64,000 nt of DNA from Sequoia sempervirens (GCA_007258455.2 VDFB02000001.1:16498322-16562321), one strand, 5' to 3'; numbered from the stretch's first letter, positions 48,351-60,228 are shown. Numbers and translations: made by a program. Notes: generated from the letters alone by a model not told the origin.

Positions 48351-49718
48351 TCACCTTTTATAAAATACGGTCAAATCATCCATGTAGATGATTATGCACT
48401 TGCCAATTAGGTCCTTGAAGATGATATCCATGGCGCGTTGGAAAGTGGCACCGGCATTGATGAGCCCAAAAGGCATTCTCTTGTATGTGAACGTTCCCCA
48501 CTTAGTGGTGAACGCCATCTTATGACGATGCTCATATTGTACTATTACTTGGTTATACCTGGAGTATCCATCGAGAAATGACATTATCTGAGAGCTGTTG
48601 ATGATCTGCAACACCTCATCTAATGACGGTACTGGATAGTTGTCTTTCTCTGAGGCGAGGTTCAGATTGTGGAAGTCCACACACAATATAATCTCCCAAT
48701 TCTTCTTCCTAACCGGAACCAAGTTAGCCACCCACGTGGAATGCCTGACTGAAAAAATGATTCTAGCTGAGAGCAATTTCTGCACCTCCTTATACACAAC
48801 AGGTTCCAGTAAGGCATTGATAGGGCGTTGCCGCTGGCGAAATGGCCTCACTTCCGTCTTAAGAGGGATAGTGTGTGTAATGATAGAAGTGTCATAAGTT
48901 TTCAAATCTTCATAGCTCCATGCCACCATGTCATGGTATCTCTGCAATGCATCCGTGATTCCCTTCTTTTCCTCAGACATGCACACTTTGCCGATAAAAA
49001 TATTCTTGGTCTCCCCAGCTGTCCCAAGGTTATGTGCGTTGCACTGGTTGCCTATGGCATCCTTTTTTGTTTTCTGATCCTGATCTCTGATCTGATCCAA
49101 GTCGAATATACATTCTAGCTGAACCATATCTCTAGGAATTGTGTTAGTTTTGAGGTTGATGACCCCTTCTATGTCCAATTCAGCCTCCTGTAGATCAGCT
49201 TCATCAATTATTTGAGCTACGAAGGTGTCAGAACTTGTGATGAACTGAAGGATATGCCTGTCATCATTGAAGACTTGCAGGTGGGTGACATTATCTAGGA
49301 CCGATGGCATGGATGTTAGCTCAACAGTGAATTTCTTGAGCCCAGACAAATAGAGGGGTTGCAGCGTGCTAGCCGCTTGAGCCAAGGCATCAGCTATGCG
49401 ATTCTGAGCACGAGGGATCAATTGTATGTTGAATGCATCTAAGCCCTCCAAAAGATCCCAGACCCTGTGCCTATAGTTTGTGAGTCTCCGATCATGACAG
49501 GAATACAACTTCCTAACTTGTTTAACTACGAGCGCGGAATCCCCAAAAACTTGCAGTATTTTCACATTTTTCTCCAAAGCCATGAGAAGGCCAAGGACTA
49601 AAGCCTCATATTCCGCTACGTTATTAGTGCAATAAAACTGCAATCGGTGGGCAGCTAGAAATGTCTTACCTATTGGGTTGATGAGTTCGAACAAACAGCT
49701 CCAGCTCCTTGCCTGCAC
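48351..49718 (-). CDS. Open 455-codon frame: archaeal-type RNase H (C-terminal part) joined to reverse transcriptase
   Basis: The longest intact frame of the element. Its first 115 residues complete an archaeal-type RNase H: CTNNVAEYEALVLGLLMALE (catalytic Glu), VFGDSALVVKQV (Asp) and RAQNRIADALAQAAS (final Asp). A spacer of about 150 residues follows, then the RT: TIPLKTEVRPFRQRQRPINA, WVANLVPVRKKNWEIILCVD, SFLDGYSRYNQVIV (first catalytic Asp region), YKRMPFGLINAGATFQRAMD and IIYMDDLTVF with the YMDD box. The frame stops right after the YMDD strand. The start of the RNase H (WTLRFDGSK) is in another frame at 49,735, so a one-base indel splits the RNase H. The real protein start is therefore not the first ATG of this frame. 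Confidence 0.9.
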   Translation of the reverse strand: MQARSWSCLFELINPIGKTFLAAHRLQFYCTNNVAEYEALVLGLLMALEKNVKILQVFGDSALVVKQVRKLYSCHDRRLTNYRHRVWDLLEGLDAFNIQLIPRAQNRIADALAQAASTLQPLYLSGLKKFTVELTSMPSVLDNVTHLQVFNDDRHILQFITSSDTFVAQIIDEADLQEAELDIEGVINLKTNTIPRDMVQLECIFDLDQIRDQDQKTKKDAIGNQCNAHNLGTAGETKNIFIGKVCMSEEKKGITDALQRYHDMVAWSYEDLKTYDTSIITHTIPLKTEVRPFRQRQRPINALLEPVVYKEVQKLLSARIIFSVRHSTWVANLVPVRKKNWEIILCVDFHNLNLASEKDNYPVPSLDEVLQIINSSQIMSFLDGYSRYNQVIVQYEHRHKMAFTTKWGTFTYKRMPFGLINAGATFQRAMDIIFKDLIGKCIIIYMDDLTVFYKR

Positions 49719-50540
49719 TTGGATCCATCAAATCGGAGTGTCCAGCATGCAGATGATTCCTTATCTTCATACCTGTTTGAGCTTCTGCCCCCTTTCAGCT
49801 GGACGGCAGGCCGAGTGATCTCAGAGGAACACTTTGACTCGAGGCTATGATCAACAGGTAATTCTTGTAGTGCCTCCTTTGGCGTTTCTGTCTGAGGGGC
49901 AACTATTTTTCTAACATACGCCACTACTGCCTGGCACAAGCAACAATCAAATTTGGAGTGTGTAGCATTGTGAACCCTACACCAGTTCAACAATAAGAGA
50001 TCTTGGAAATTCATTCGAGCTCCTAGGCTAAGCTGATTCCTTGCGCATTTTTCCATGAACTCCTAGAATCTATTGAATAGTCCCCAGTCGTCATCCTTAT
50101 CCGGCTCATCGTCAGCTTCTACCAATGTTTCTGTGTCTAGGGGCATTTGTGTAGAATTGGTCGAAGGACTGCACAACACCAACAACACTTCATCTGCATG
50201 TTCTTCCTGAAGCCCGACCTCATTTTGGTAGGCAAAAGGGCTATAATTCCCTAAATCGGTCTCTGCAAACAACACCTCACTGAGATTATTGTATTATGTG
50301 ATCATGTATTTCATACGGGGTTCACGGTCGATACAGATCTGATTTGGCAGCCCCTTCTATGGCAGCCACATGTGAGAAAGGTACGTGGTGGTGTATCCAT
50401 TTAGTGCCTTGGTGAACTCCCTTCCCAAGATGATTCCATATGCATCGGGAATGTCAGCCACTTGAATGTCAATGACCTGTTGTATCTGTGGGTCTCGGCA
50501 ATCTGCATCGGGATACGGTTTATTTCACCCATGATGTTGA
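49719..50540 (-). pseudogene. Protease C-terminus, linker and start of archaeal-type RNase H
   Basis: Minus strand from 50,540: DIQVADIPDAYGIILGREFT and KALNGYTTTYLSHMWLP form the conserved end of Tat-type proteases. A linker of about 150 residues follows (50,275-49,770) with Cys-rich HSKFDCCLCQAVVAYVRK. The first strand of the archaeal-type RNase H, WTLRFDGSKCRQGAGA, carries the first catalytic Asp near 49,732. Frames change near 50,290 and near 49,715. Confidence 0.8.
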
Positions 50541-50541
50541 T

Positions 50542-51096
50542 CTATGTTTTGTCTAGTTGGATCACCTTTCTCTTCGAAGGCGTGGGAGTGATGCCAAGAG
50601 CTTTGTAGATAGCCAAAGGCATGACATTGGCCGACGCTCCTGAATCGAGTAGGTAGTTATGCAGGTTCTTCCCAAATATCCTAATGGTGGTCAGGAAAGG
50701 GGGAGTTTTCGGTCTCCCTTGGAGGATGCCCATAGGCGTGTCCATATGAGCTATTTGACCTTTGTTCCTCTCATTGTCCATATCCTTGATTTGTTTAAAC
50801 TGTTGGTTCTTAGAGAACTGCCTATTAGCCCTTTCCGGCTCCTTTTCAATTTGTTTACTTGCTGATTGATTCACGGGAACATCCTTCCTTCTTCCGGTAT
50901 TGTTCTGTATCTCCGGTTCTTTCCTATGCTTTTCAAAGGTTACTCTCTTAGCTAGGGTTTCTTGTGTCATATTAGAAGATGAAGTCCCATTAAGGACCCT
51001 AAAGAAGGCGTGCCTTACGGCATGAACTTTGAGTAATTCGAAGGCAGATAAGCTGATTTTTACCTTTTTAAACTCTTCTGCCACATATTCGCCCAT
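50542..51096 (-). CDS. Aspartic protease segment (gag-pro frame) of the 23-kb element
   Basis: Open frame of 184 codons in the gag frame. A charged linker is followed by FGKNLHNYLLDSGASANVMP, where DSGA (Asp codon at about 50,646) is the active-site motif of retroviral-type aspartic proteases, and then LAIYKALGITPTPSKRKVIQ. Its C-terminal half continues below 50,540 after a stop. Gag and protease share one frame in this element. Confidence 0.85.
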   Translation of the reverse strand: MGEYVAEEFKKVKISLSAFELLKVHAVRHAFFRVLNGTSSSNMTQETLAKRVTFEKHRKEPEIQNNTGRRKDVPVNQSASKQIEKEPERANRQFSKNQQFKQIKDMDNERNKGQIAHMDTPMGILQGRPKTPPFLTTIRIFGKNLHNYLLDSGASANVMPLAIYKALGITPTPSKRKVIQLDKT

Positions 51097-51213
51097 CTAC
51101 TCAGTTTCTGTGCTAAAAGCCTAGCCTATAGCAGAAATAGGGGTTTGGACCTTTGTTTGACTAGATAGATTTTGAGGCTGGCATTGAGGCTGATTTTGCG
51201 ACTGGTTTTGAGA

Positions 51214-51909
51214 CTAGTTCTTGTTGAAGTATTGGGTAGGTATATGAGGAAGCCCAGGGTTATTACTGGCATTTGGATCAAACGGAGTGGCAAAATTGTT
51301 TGGTGGGGTAGAGGTTGTAAAAGGTTCGCCTGCTTGTCTATTCCTAAGGAAGTAAGGACTTGACCATTGATGGAACATGTGGACCTCATCTAGAAATGGT
51401 TCTTCTTCATCTACCGGACCATTATCTACTAAATCAAAGAGCTGAGCCAAAGTTTGTTCATTTCTTACCTCTTGCGCTTCTTCATCCTCAATAGGAGTAG
51501 GCTCGACTTCAGGTTCGTTGCGGTCACCTCGCGGAAACAGTGCCTGATTGACCACGACACAAGATGAGTCATATGGCTCAGACGGGACGATGTCCCTGTA
51601 GTTAGCATTGTCGATTGCGTTTTGTACCTCGACCTGAAAGATTTCAGCAGCTGTCTGGAACTCGGGACAATCTAGCTCGGAATGTCTACTGGTTTTGTGA
51701 AGTTGACACCACCCAGACAAAGCTGCTTCGACCAGATATACGCCGCTGGATGTTTTGTCGTTGCTTGTTGGTTGATCGAATGGCGTGGGGACGCCACCAT
51801 TGTTGGGCTTGGTGTTCCACATACGATTCTGCCTCTGAGAAGGTCTTCTTTCTACATTTTGATTGGCATTTTGTCCCCTCCCATAATTCTGCCTAGAGGA
51901 AGTGCCCAC
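51214..51909 (-). CDS. Gag C-terminal part with zinc knuckle
   Basis: Open frame of 231 codons. Residues 68-81 read CQLHKTSRHSELDC, the C-x2-H-x4-H-x4-C knuckle found in Tat/Athila-type gag. An Arg/Asn/Gln-rich stretch precedes it and an acidic segment follows (EPEVEPTPIEDEEAQEV). It is separated from the gag core by several TAG/TGA codons in the same frame (51,910-52,341). Confidence 0.8.
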   Translation of the reverse strand: MGTSSRQNYGRGQNANQNVERRPSQRQNRMWNTKPNNGGVPTPFDQPTSNDKTSSGVYLVEAALSGWCQLHKTSRHSELDCPEFQTAAEIFQVEVQNAIDNANYRDIVPSEPYDSSCVVVNQALFPRGDRNEPEVEPTPIEDEEAQEVRNEQTLAQLFDLVDNGPVDEEEPFLDEVHMFHQWSSPYFLRNRQAGEPFTTSTPPNNFATPFDPNASNNPGLPHIPTQYFNKN

Positions 51910-52341
51910 TTCACGATTATCCCTACCGTCCCTATTGTCCCGGCTGTCTCGATTGAGATTGGCCTGGAAATTGCACTAGGTAGCCTGCAACTAGTTGTTC
52001 TAGTTCTTCAAGTGCGTCATTTATGTCGACATTTTCTTGATTATTTCTGTAAGCTCCTCCAACTTATCTTTCTCAATTGCGCCTCCAGGCGATAGGGAAA
52101 GATTTTGGAGAAATGCGGGCGAAGCCGCCGGGTGATTTTGATAGGCTAGACGAAACTCAGGTCCCGATAGGTCCAACAGCACCTGGGGCTATTGGGAATA
52201 CGCCTGCTGTTGCAGGGTAATCTGGGAATAGTTGTACTACTGATGGGGCTACAAATAGGAAGCCACGGGAGGCGCATAATTCAACAGCTGCCCCAGATGC
52301 GGCACCATAGGCAATTGGGGTACCTAGTTCATAAGAGGGGT

Positions 52342-53370
52342 TTAGTGAGCAAACACCTGATTGAGCCCCTGAATCTGCAGTGGGTGGGCCATCGGCCCCA
52401 AAGAAGGCAGTGGGCCGGAGATATTTTGCCCCAAGTCCACACTAGCGACAACGACTTCCGCATAGGCAGCAACCAAGGTAGCAGGCGGTGGGCGCATCCT
52501 TTTCACCAAGGCCGACGTGAGGTTGTCTAGCACTGTGTAGTAGACTGGGAGGGCTGCCACATCATTATGGAGGTACGGATCTTGAAGCCTTGTGTGAGCC
52601 TGATGGAAGCGGTCATTGAAGGAGCTAATAGGTTCGTTGACCTCCCTTCTGATAGACATGAACTGTTGGTAAAGGTTCGCGGGGTTAATGGGGATCTTGT
52701 ATTTCTGCAGGAAGGCATTCTTCATCAGGTTCCACGAGGTAATGGATCCCCTCGGCAGATTGATGTACCAGTAGAAGGCCTCTTCTCCCAACGAATATGG
52801 AAATAGGCGACATGCAACATCCTCGTGGTCCACTTGCATTTCGGTGATCGCTGTTTCGAATATCTTGATATGCTCCTCAATTGTTCTTTGCAGATCTCGC
52901 AGATGGAACTTTGAATAAAAACTCTCCAGATTCTTGGGCATATCATTGTAGACAGCAAAATGTATAGGCGAAGGGTTATGTGCTAACCAAGCCATAGAGG
53001 GTGGCGGAGGTGGTACTTGCTGTTGGAAAATAAGGATTACAACAACAATCTGGGGCTGCACTTGAGTTATGGCTGTTTGGACGGTGCCTCAGGCTGGAAG
53101 GGCCGGGAGAGGAGCGAACCCCTGGCTGCCGGAGGTAGGATGTGCAAAAGCTGTTTGAGATGATTGGGTGGAAGATGAAGGCCAGCCAAATGAAGGTGAG
53201 GGTGAAATGGGGGCGGATAGAATGGAGGAAGAGGAAGAGGTGGCGCTACTTCTTTGTGCTCATTTTTCCCTCATGGGAGGCTACAATTCTTCGAATTCCC
53301 CTTTGTTTGGCGTTGACCGTAGAACTCTTTGAATTCTTTCCAAGGAGAATGATCTGATTCGATCTAGCTT
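52342..53370 (-). pseudogene. Gag core (retrotransposon gag domain)
   Basis: The frame open from 53,061 (239 codons) matches the retrotransposon gag domain (PF03732-like): LFPYSLGEEAFYWYINLPRG, SITSWNLMKNAFLQKYKIPI and QFMSIRREVNEPISSFNDRF, the classic gag signature with W-x2-hhxxF and a Q..NES-like element. Readable Ser/Pro-rich sequence in the same frame extends upstream to about 53,370 with stops. Downstream it stays in frame with the zinc-knuckle part but with several stops. Confidence 0.9.
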
Positions 53371-53402
53371 CACCTTATCCTTTAACTTATTATCTTCACC
53401 AT

Positions 53403-53421
53403 GGCCCTCCTTTAAGCACCA
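53403..53421 (-). other. Candidate primer binding site
   Basis: On the minus strand, four bases inside the 5' LTR, TGGTGCTTAAAGGAGGGCC begins with the TGG that pairs with the tRNA CCA tail. Position and start fit; I cannot name the tRNA from the sequence alone. Confidence 0.55.
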
Positions 53422-54522
53422 GTTCTATTGATAGCGTTTTTATGCACTTCTCAACATAGGTAGTGTGTAGGTGCACTACCTCTCTTGAAAGACAATCTCC
53501 CACAATCAAATTGCAGAACACTATCCTAAGGTCTCTCAGATGTCAGGTCATAACGATGCTTAGATACCTCAGTAGTTTGATGTGATTTGCTGAAATCACA
53601 AGGCGGTCTTATAGAAAATACAAAGTGTGGACACAAATCATGAAGTTGGATCTTGGAATAGAGTTCTTAGGATAAAATCTATTATGAGTTGGCTGTAGGT
53701 TCAAACAACAATTTTGAACTCCATTTAGTTGTTGGATTTGGCTTTACAATGTGCAATGAACCTTAGCATAGGTCAGTTACTAAAAAAAGAAAAAGGACGA
53801 AGGAGAGGAAAAGTTCCTAAGTCTAAAGCTTGCTATGAATAGTGACAATGGAGTTCCTACAATGGATAATTCTTTAAAACAATATCCCACTTAACCAGGG
53901 ATTTCACAGTATCATAGAAATTGTGCTATCTTCTAAGGGCTGCAGATATTTCATCCTTGATCCACCACATACATGCATGAATGAAAGATAAATGTTTGGG
54001 GCAGTTTCAAATCAAGTCCAGGCTAACTTTGCATAGCTATCTACCTTCAGCAAACAGCAAAAAGTATGGACTGGGGGATCATCAACAAGGCATGAACTTT
54101 CACAATCACCCAACAACATTCCTAATATTTATCCAAAGAAAGTAAACAGCTAACTAAACAGCAACAAGATCTGAGCTAAACATCTGATATTAGAGAATGA
54201 ATCAAATAACATGAGAGAAACCAAGAAAATACACCAAGTCAATGTCTTTTCTTATAAATTTTAGCAGCATGTCTTTACAACAACTCATCTCTCACTTTTG
54301 CAAATGAGAGGAGTGCCCTATTTATAGTTTTTCAAAAGCTGAATGAATGGCCAAAACTTATTACAATTGTGTGGCCAAAATTCATTACAAAATAGGGTTC
54401 CACCTACCCCCAAATAGATTTCAATTTAAAATTACATTTTTGTCTCTTCCCTATTTTGTCTTCTTGTGGATGACACTATAGCTCTTTCGTCCTGTAGCTG
54501 ATTGCTATTTTCTTTACTGTAG

Positions 54523-57500
54523 CTACTCTTCAGGAATTTTTTCTTCTTTGGTTGGGCTGCCCTCTTGCTCCTCGGAAGCTGCGTGCTCTATGTACTTGAG
54601 GATGACGGCCCGGAGCTTGTCGATTTCAAGGATTTCACATCGCAATGCCTAGTAGCTCCACTCCTTGGAGTTCTCTTCTAGCCTTTCCCAATCTTCATCA
54701 TACTTCGAGCCTTGGTCTCTGAACAGTTCTGATCGGTCAAAGGCGCCGGCAGTAAAACTCAAGAACTCTGTTGTGACTTCTCCGGCTGCCCCGGCCTTCA
54801 TCTTCTTCTAGAAGTATGGCTTGATCTTTTCTATATCCATTTACATGGTAGGCATATCATAGCTCGTCATTATCATGAGATACTCGGTGCATTCCGCCTA
54901 GATTTCTTTAATCCACTCAATATCTAGATCCACCCTGCTCAAGATCTGCTCTAACCTCTCCTTCCAGTTGTCGAGGTCTATGTGCCACATATCCACTAGC
55001 CAATGATCTTCCTTTTTTAGGTCTAGCTTCTCCTCCCACATGTTCTTAGGCATTTGAAGGATGGCTTCAATTCTCTGGAGGGTGGAGTCGTAGGTGGCGG
55101 GGAAATTAGTGCATAGCCTCTTCGTGCTCTCCAGGGACTGCATCAAGTCTAAGAACTTATTGGCTGTCTGCACAACCTTTCTGATTCCCATGTTTCCGAT
55201 GAATGTGACTTGCCGGAACCAATCGTCAGTGGTTTTCTCCAAGTTCTTCCTTCTCTTCAGTTTATCTATCTGTTCTTTATAAAGCAATTGTGGTGTGGCT
55301 GCGGAGGTGGTGGGAAGGTCATCCACTGAGGACCATTGCTGTGTGTAGTCTGTTAGGGCAGCAACCTGCACTTTAAGTTCGTCCTTAGAGACCTTGTCCT
55401 ACTTTATCAGGTGCACCACCGTGGCCACCGACTCCTCCAGGTGTTTGACCTTTTGCTCTCTAGTTGCTCTCCCCAAGTCAATGGTGGAGATGTTGTAGCT
55501 CACCCCCACCTGGCCAACAGTTGGCATTGCAATTTGTGCCGCTCAGGAACTGGAAGCATCCATGGTTATCTTGGATCGGACCTTGGGCTTCTTCTCCTTC
55601 TTGGTTGTGGTCTGGGATCGAGCCAAGATGGCCTCCAATCTCGCCCTTGGGTCCTTCAACACAGGGGTCGTCTTCTCAAGTTGTTTCTCCAACCAATCAA
55701 GCATGGCAGACTTATCTTTAGGTGAATCACGGCTGCCCTCACCCTCCTCAATTAAAGGAAAAACCTCTGCCTCTTTCTCCTTTTGGGGTTCTCCTTTCTT
55801 TTGGGCAGCATCCTCTTCTTCGTCGGAGTCGTGAACGAATATAAGGTGCTTGATAGGCAGCCCGGCTTATGGTTGCCGGATGGGACTTTCTTCTTTCGCT
55901 GCCTCTTCTTCCTTCTTCTCTTCAATGGCCGCAGCCTCAGGGCTCTTGGTAACATAGGTTTCAGCCTCCGTCAAATATTTTATTGGCTGCTCTTCTAGCG
56001 GCTGCCCTTCTTTATCATGTGGTGACTCTTCTGCCCCCTCCCCAACATCCTTTAATTGTTGTGCCAACTCCTCCTCAAGGTCCTCATTGAACGTCTGGAT
56101 GATTTCCTTAGCATCTGAGCCACCCTCCTCATCCCCACTCTCGGAAGAGCCTGTCTCTTCTTCCTCATAGACCACCCTGTCAATAGTTTGGTGCTCGTAC
56201 TCGGGGTGCTCATGATATTCGTCAGCCTCCTCCTCGACAGACTTCGAGGCTTCCCGTTCTTGCTCCTCCAACTCCTCTGAAATTTGCATTGTGGCTTCCA
56301 TAGTTGGTGGCCCGGTCAGCGGTTGTGAAGGCTGAGCAGTTGCGAGGGCTTGGGCGAGGGCCACTTAGAGAGCTGGATTCATTAAGATTTTCGATAGCTC
56401 AGGGGGAAGGTTTTGCATGTGCCTTGTAAGAGCCTCGGGTATAGTGGCAAGGGGAGCAGGTGACGTTTTGTTGCCAGAGGGAGCGAGGTTATTGGTGACA
56501 TGGCAGCAGAAGAGGAAGGGGGAGTGGTCATGCCAGAAGAGGAGTTAATGTTAATTATTGACTGGGCCGGGGGTGAGGGACCAAGATGGACAGAAATGTT
56601 CACCGCCGTCGGGGAAGCGGTAACCGTAGCAAGAGAGGTGGGCGGTGCCATAGGAGGGGCAGGGAGAGGTAAGGGAGACTGCAATTATGTCATAGCCACT
56701 GTCTTCTTGAGCCTTTTGGGAGATGAACCTCCCATTTCTTTCTTTGTTTGCTCCTTGGGATCTGCAGACTGCGCGATCTCTGTTCCCTTTCTCTTCTGGG
56801 ACCTAATGACTAGAGGAGACTTGCAGGTCTCACCAGTTGATGTGGTGGCGGCAACATCCTCCGAGGCACTTGGCTCACTCTTGAGCCCTTCATACGTCAG
56901 GACCACCCCTTGTTGTTTTAGATATGCCACCTGCCCATCGACCCATTCCCTGGTGCGAGTGAGAATTGGCTGGGTTATGGTGTCTAGGTCATCGACCTCC
57001 TGTTCGTCCTAGTCGTTTGATGGTATTGGCAGGTTGGCGAATGCAGGGTACCTTGGGTGCATAATGGTGGATTCATCCTCCTCCACCTGGTCTGGTACCA
57101 GGAACGGTTGCACTCTTCTTAGGAATAGTACCATCATGCACATGTAGTGCCTGGCGAGCACCTCTTTGTCATCTTTGCAATCGGCCCAGAAATCTTTGAT
57201 GTGGTATTGGTGGGCATACACTGGTCCCAACGCTTTCCTTATGTGGCCATGTGGATCCATTCGTGGGCGAGCGGTGTACCAATCGAAATGGTAATCCTTG
57301 AGCTCCTTCTCAGAGTTGATGGCACACTAGGAAGTCTATAGTCGGTATAGGCCTTGGCCAAGGGTCATGGGATAGGGGATCCCTACTACGTGCTTGTTGT
57401 CAAAGATTGCCTAGATGTGCTGGAGTTGCCAAGAGAGCTCCAATAGGATGATCCTGTCATTTGGGTACCGAGGTAATCTGTTTGGCTTTTCCGTGAAACC

Positions 57501-58583
57501 CTGGGCCCGAATGTAGGTAAACTTGGGGAACTTGATAAATAGAAAAGCATACTCCTTTAGGAGTTCCCTGGCACTGTGGGAGACCCTCCTCTTGAAGTCC
57601 CCAGCGATCAATCTGATGATGTGGTCAGTAAAGGCGTCATTAACCCGGTAATACTCCCTTTTGAAGTTGCGATATTGGAGATGCGGGTACCTGTCATAGG
57701 CTTTAAGCCCTCGCTTCTACCCCTGTTCGGGCGCTACAAATAGCCCACTATATTGCCTTCGATCTGCCAAGGAGTAGACGAGGTAGGAGGTCATGTAAAA
57801 TTTAGAAGTCTTCTTTATGTTGATGAACTGCTCATGGAAGCAGTCACTAATAATGCCTCCCCAGTAGAAAAAGACCTTGGTCATGGCGTCCTCATTTCCC
57901 CATAGGATCTGCTCAATGTAGTATGTCATCCATTCCTGAAAGAAGGTGGCCGTTGGAAGACCCCTGACCCTACTCAACAAGGTTACCAAGTCGTGGTAAT
58001 CCTCGTGGAAATCGCTACAGAAGAGTACCTGGGGAACCTTCGTAGTGCTTCCCCATTTTTCCTTAAGCCAATAGAGGTTGATTGACTTCTTGCATCCTCC
58101 CGGATTAGCATCTCACGCCGCTTGGAATTCTTCTAGTGTTGGGACCTCCATCTATTGGAACGTGGGAATGTGGAATGTCTTAGTGATCCCCTCTGGCAAC
58201 ATGTCTGCAAGGATGTTCCCTTCCTTGTCCACAATTGTTCTGGTGTCTAGCTAATGGGCTTCTCGGCAAGCCATCACTAATTCGGGCACCACGAGCGAAG
58301 GAGGGAAACTGGCGGCCTTAGCCAATCCACTCTGCCATATTAATCTAGCGTTCTTTGTTGTCGGGTTGACCCTAACCCTTTGAGTGAATTCATCAATATT
58401 CACTTGGCCAATATTAGTATCTGAGATCTCCTTCCAGTCGGTTGTGACCTTTGAGTGGAGTGGCTCACCCTGGAATTGATATTTCATTTGATCCTTGTCT
58501 TCTTTTCCCCGAGGGGTCCTTCCTGACTTCTTACCCTTATCTTTCTCGACGGAGGTCCCTGAAGTTCCTACTCTGGATTCCAT
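54523..58583 (-). pseudogene. LTR-encoded long ORF, right copy (about 1,354 codons)
   Basis: From ATG at 58,583 (MESRVGTSGTSVEKDKGKKS) to the TAG at 54,523-54,525. One frame holds from 58,583 to about 56,470, where a single missing base (GACGTTTTGTTG against GACGTTATTGTTG in the left LTR) shifts the phase; allowing for it, the frame continues to the end. Layout: basic N-terminus (about 50 residues), a globular part of about 450 residues (VTLLSRVRGLPTATFFQEWM; NRLPRYPNDRIILLELSWQL; FLRRVQPFLVPDQVEEDEST), a Pro/Ser/Thr-rich stretch kept only here (56,500-56,980), a strongly acidic region, and a charged coiled-coil-like C-terminus ending EEQEGSP...PEE. About ten stops interrupt it. No family is recognised. 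It precedes gag on the predicted transcript, a place where some Tat/Ogre elements carry an extra ORF, though there outside the LTR. Confidence 0.75.
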
Positions 58584-60228
58584 ATATTCTGCAGGCAAGG
58601 GTAGTGTCAGTGCAATAAAATATCAAAAGCATTCACGTTAGTCCATATCTTGAAAATAACATCCAAATAATTAATCAAGTATATCATAAATCTTATCTCT
58701 AAATGTTATTGATCCTCGTTTCAGGGCATTTGGACAATCCGGGTCCGGAGGGCTAGACTTCCCTGGCAGGAATGCTGTCTAGAAGGGAAAACGCAGCAGA
58801 AAGCTCCCGGAGACCCTTCTCGGCCAAATTTTGATATTTTAGGAGGCCCATGATGGAGAAGAGCACAATTTGGGATGTGGGTCGAAGTCGGATTCTGATT
58901 TTAGGATCGTTTGGATGGATCAAAGGGGCACCGGAGGTTTCAAGCTGGGAAGCTGTCAGGAGACGGTCGTTGGTGACGGCAGACAGCGGGTGGAAGTCCG
59001 GCGGCGGAAGTCCGAAGCCCGGGATCTCGAGGGCCAAAAGGCGGCCGGTCATAAAATCAACTTTTCGAAGGTCCGGGCCGGCGACACCGGGAAGGCGAGC
59101 AGACTTCACCGTTTGGAACGACAATCCTCGCACATAAGTTCGAGGATCGGAGCCCGGAGGGCGGAGTTTCGGGAGGGGTATTCCGCTAGCGGTAGTAATC
59201 GAGCGGCGAACTTCTGATAATGGAAGCCCGGACACCGGGATCCGGAGAGCAGACGACCGATGGGGATTTGGCGTTAGTCTACGGCGGACGGCGCTTCGGA
59301 GCCCGGAGAGCTAAAAGGTGGGTCAAGATTTCCAATGGCGGTAGAGCGGCAGACTTCCGCTAGCGGAAGTCCGGGATCCGGGGCCCGGGGACGGGAATGT
59401 CGCCGCTGCAAAATAACAAGCCAACGGCGGAGCGGAAGGCGGGGCCCGGAGCCCGGAAGGTATCAAAATGTTCGCTGACAGTCCCCATCGTGGGGAACGG
59501 CGAAAAAAAAGGTACGAAGTCCCTGCATCCGGCGCCCGAAGGTGTCAAAGAAGTAGCAATTTTACATCGCCAATGATTAACAGCAAGAGCCAGGGCGAAA
59601 CCTGGGGGCCGGGAAGCCGGAGAACGAATTCCGTTGATGACAGCAAATTACCTGCGGAACCCCAGAGACGGAGCTCTAGGGATCGGGGTCCGAGCGAATA
59701 ACAGGAGGAATGTTCAGGTTTGCAATTCAAGCTCAGCAAAATGCGAAAGGAACTCCGAGATAGGAAACCCGACGAGCCGGGCCCGGAGGGGGGGATTGTC
59801 GTCAGGAGGTTTTGGAGTTTGGATTTCGACGGTGAAGGCGGGTTCCAGGCTCGGGAAGGACTTTTTCCCTGCGCGAAGAACAGCCACGGCAAGGAGAAGT
59901 CCCGAATCGATAAGGAGGCAATGTTAAGGGTTTTGCCGATTTTCCAAGACATGGGTTTGGTGCGCCACTTGATATTCTACCGTATTATAACCCCTCATCA
60001 ATTTGTTCATGTATTTTAATCATTGAAAATCATGAAAAAGATGAACGGGAGGGCAACCGATTGCCTACCTCGAACACGCGGAGTGGGGAGATGTGGGATC
60101 TACTGGGAGTCGATGGAGTGATGTTGACGGTGAAAGCGTGATGCTAGTCGAAGGCTGTGGGCTCCAGATGATAGGTTGCGCAACTCGCTCCAATTCCTGC
60201 TTGTGAAAAAGACTTTGGCGGATTGGGC

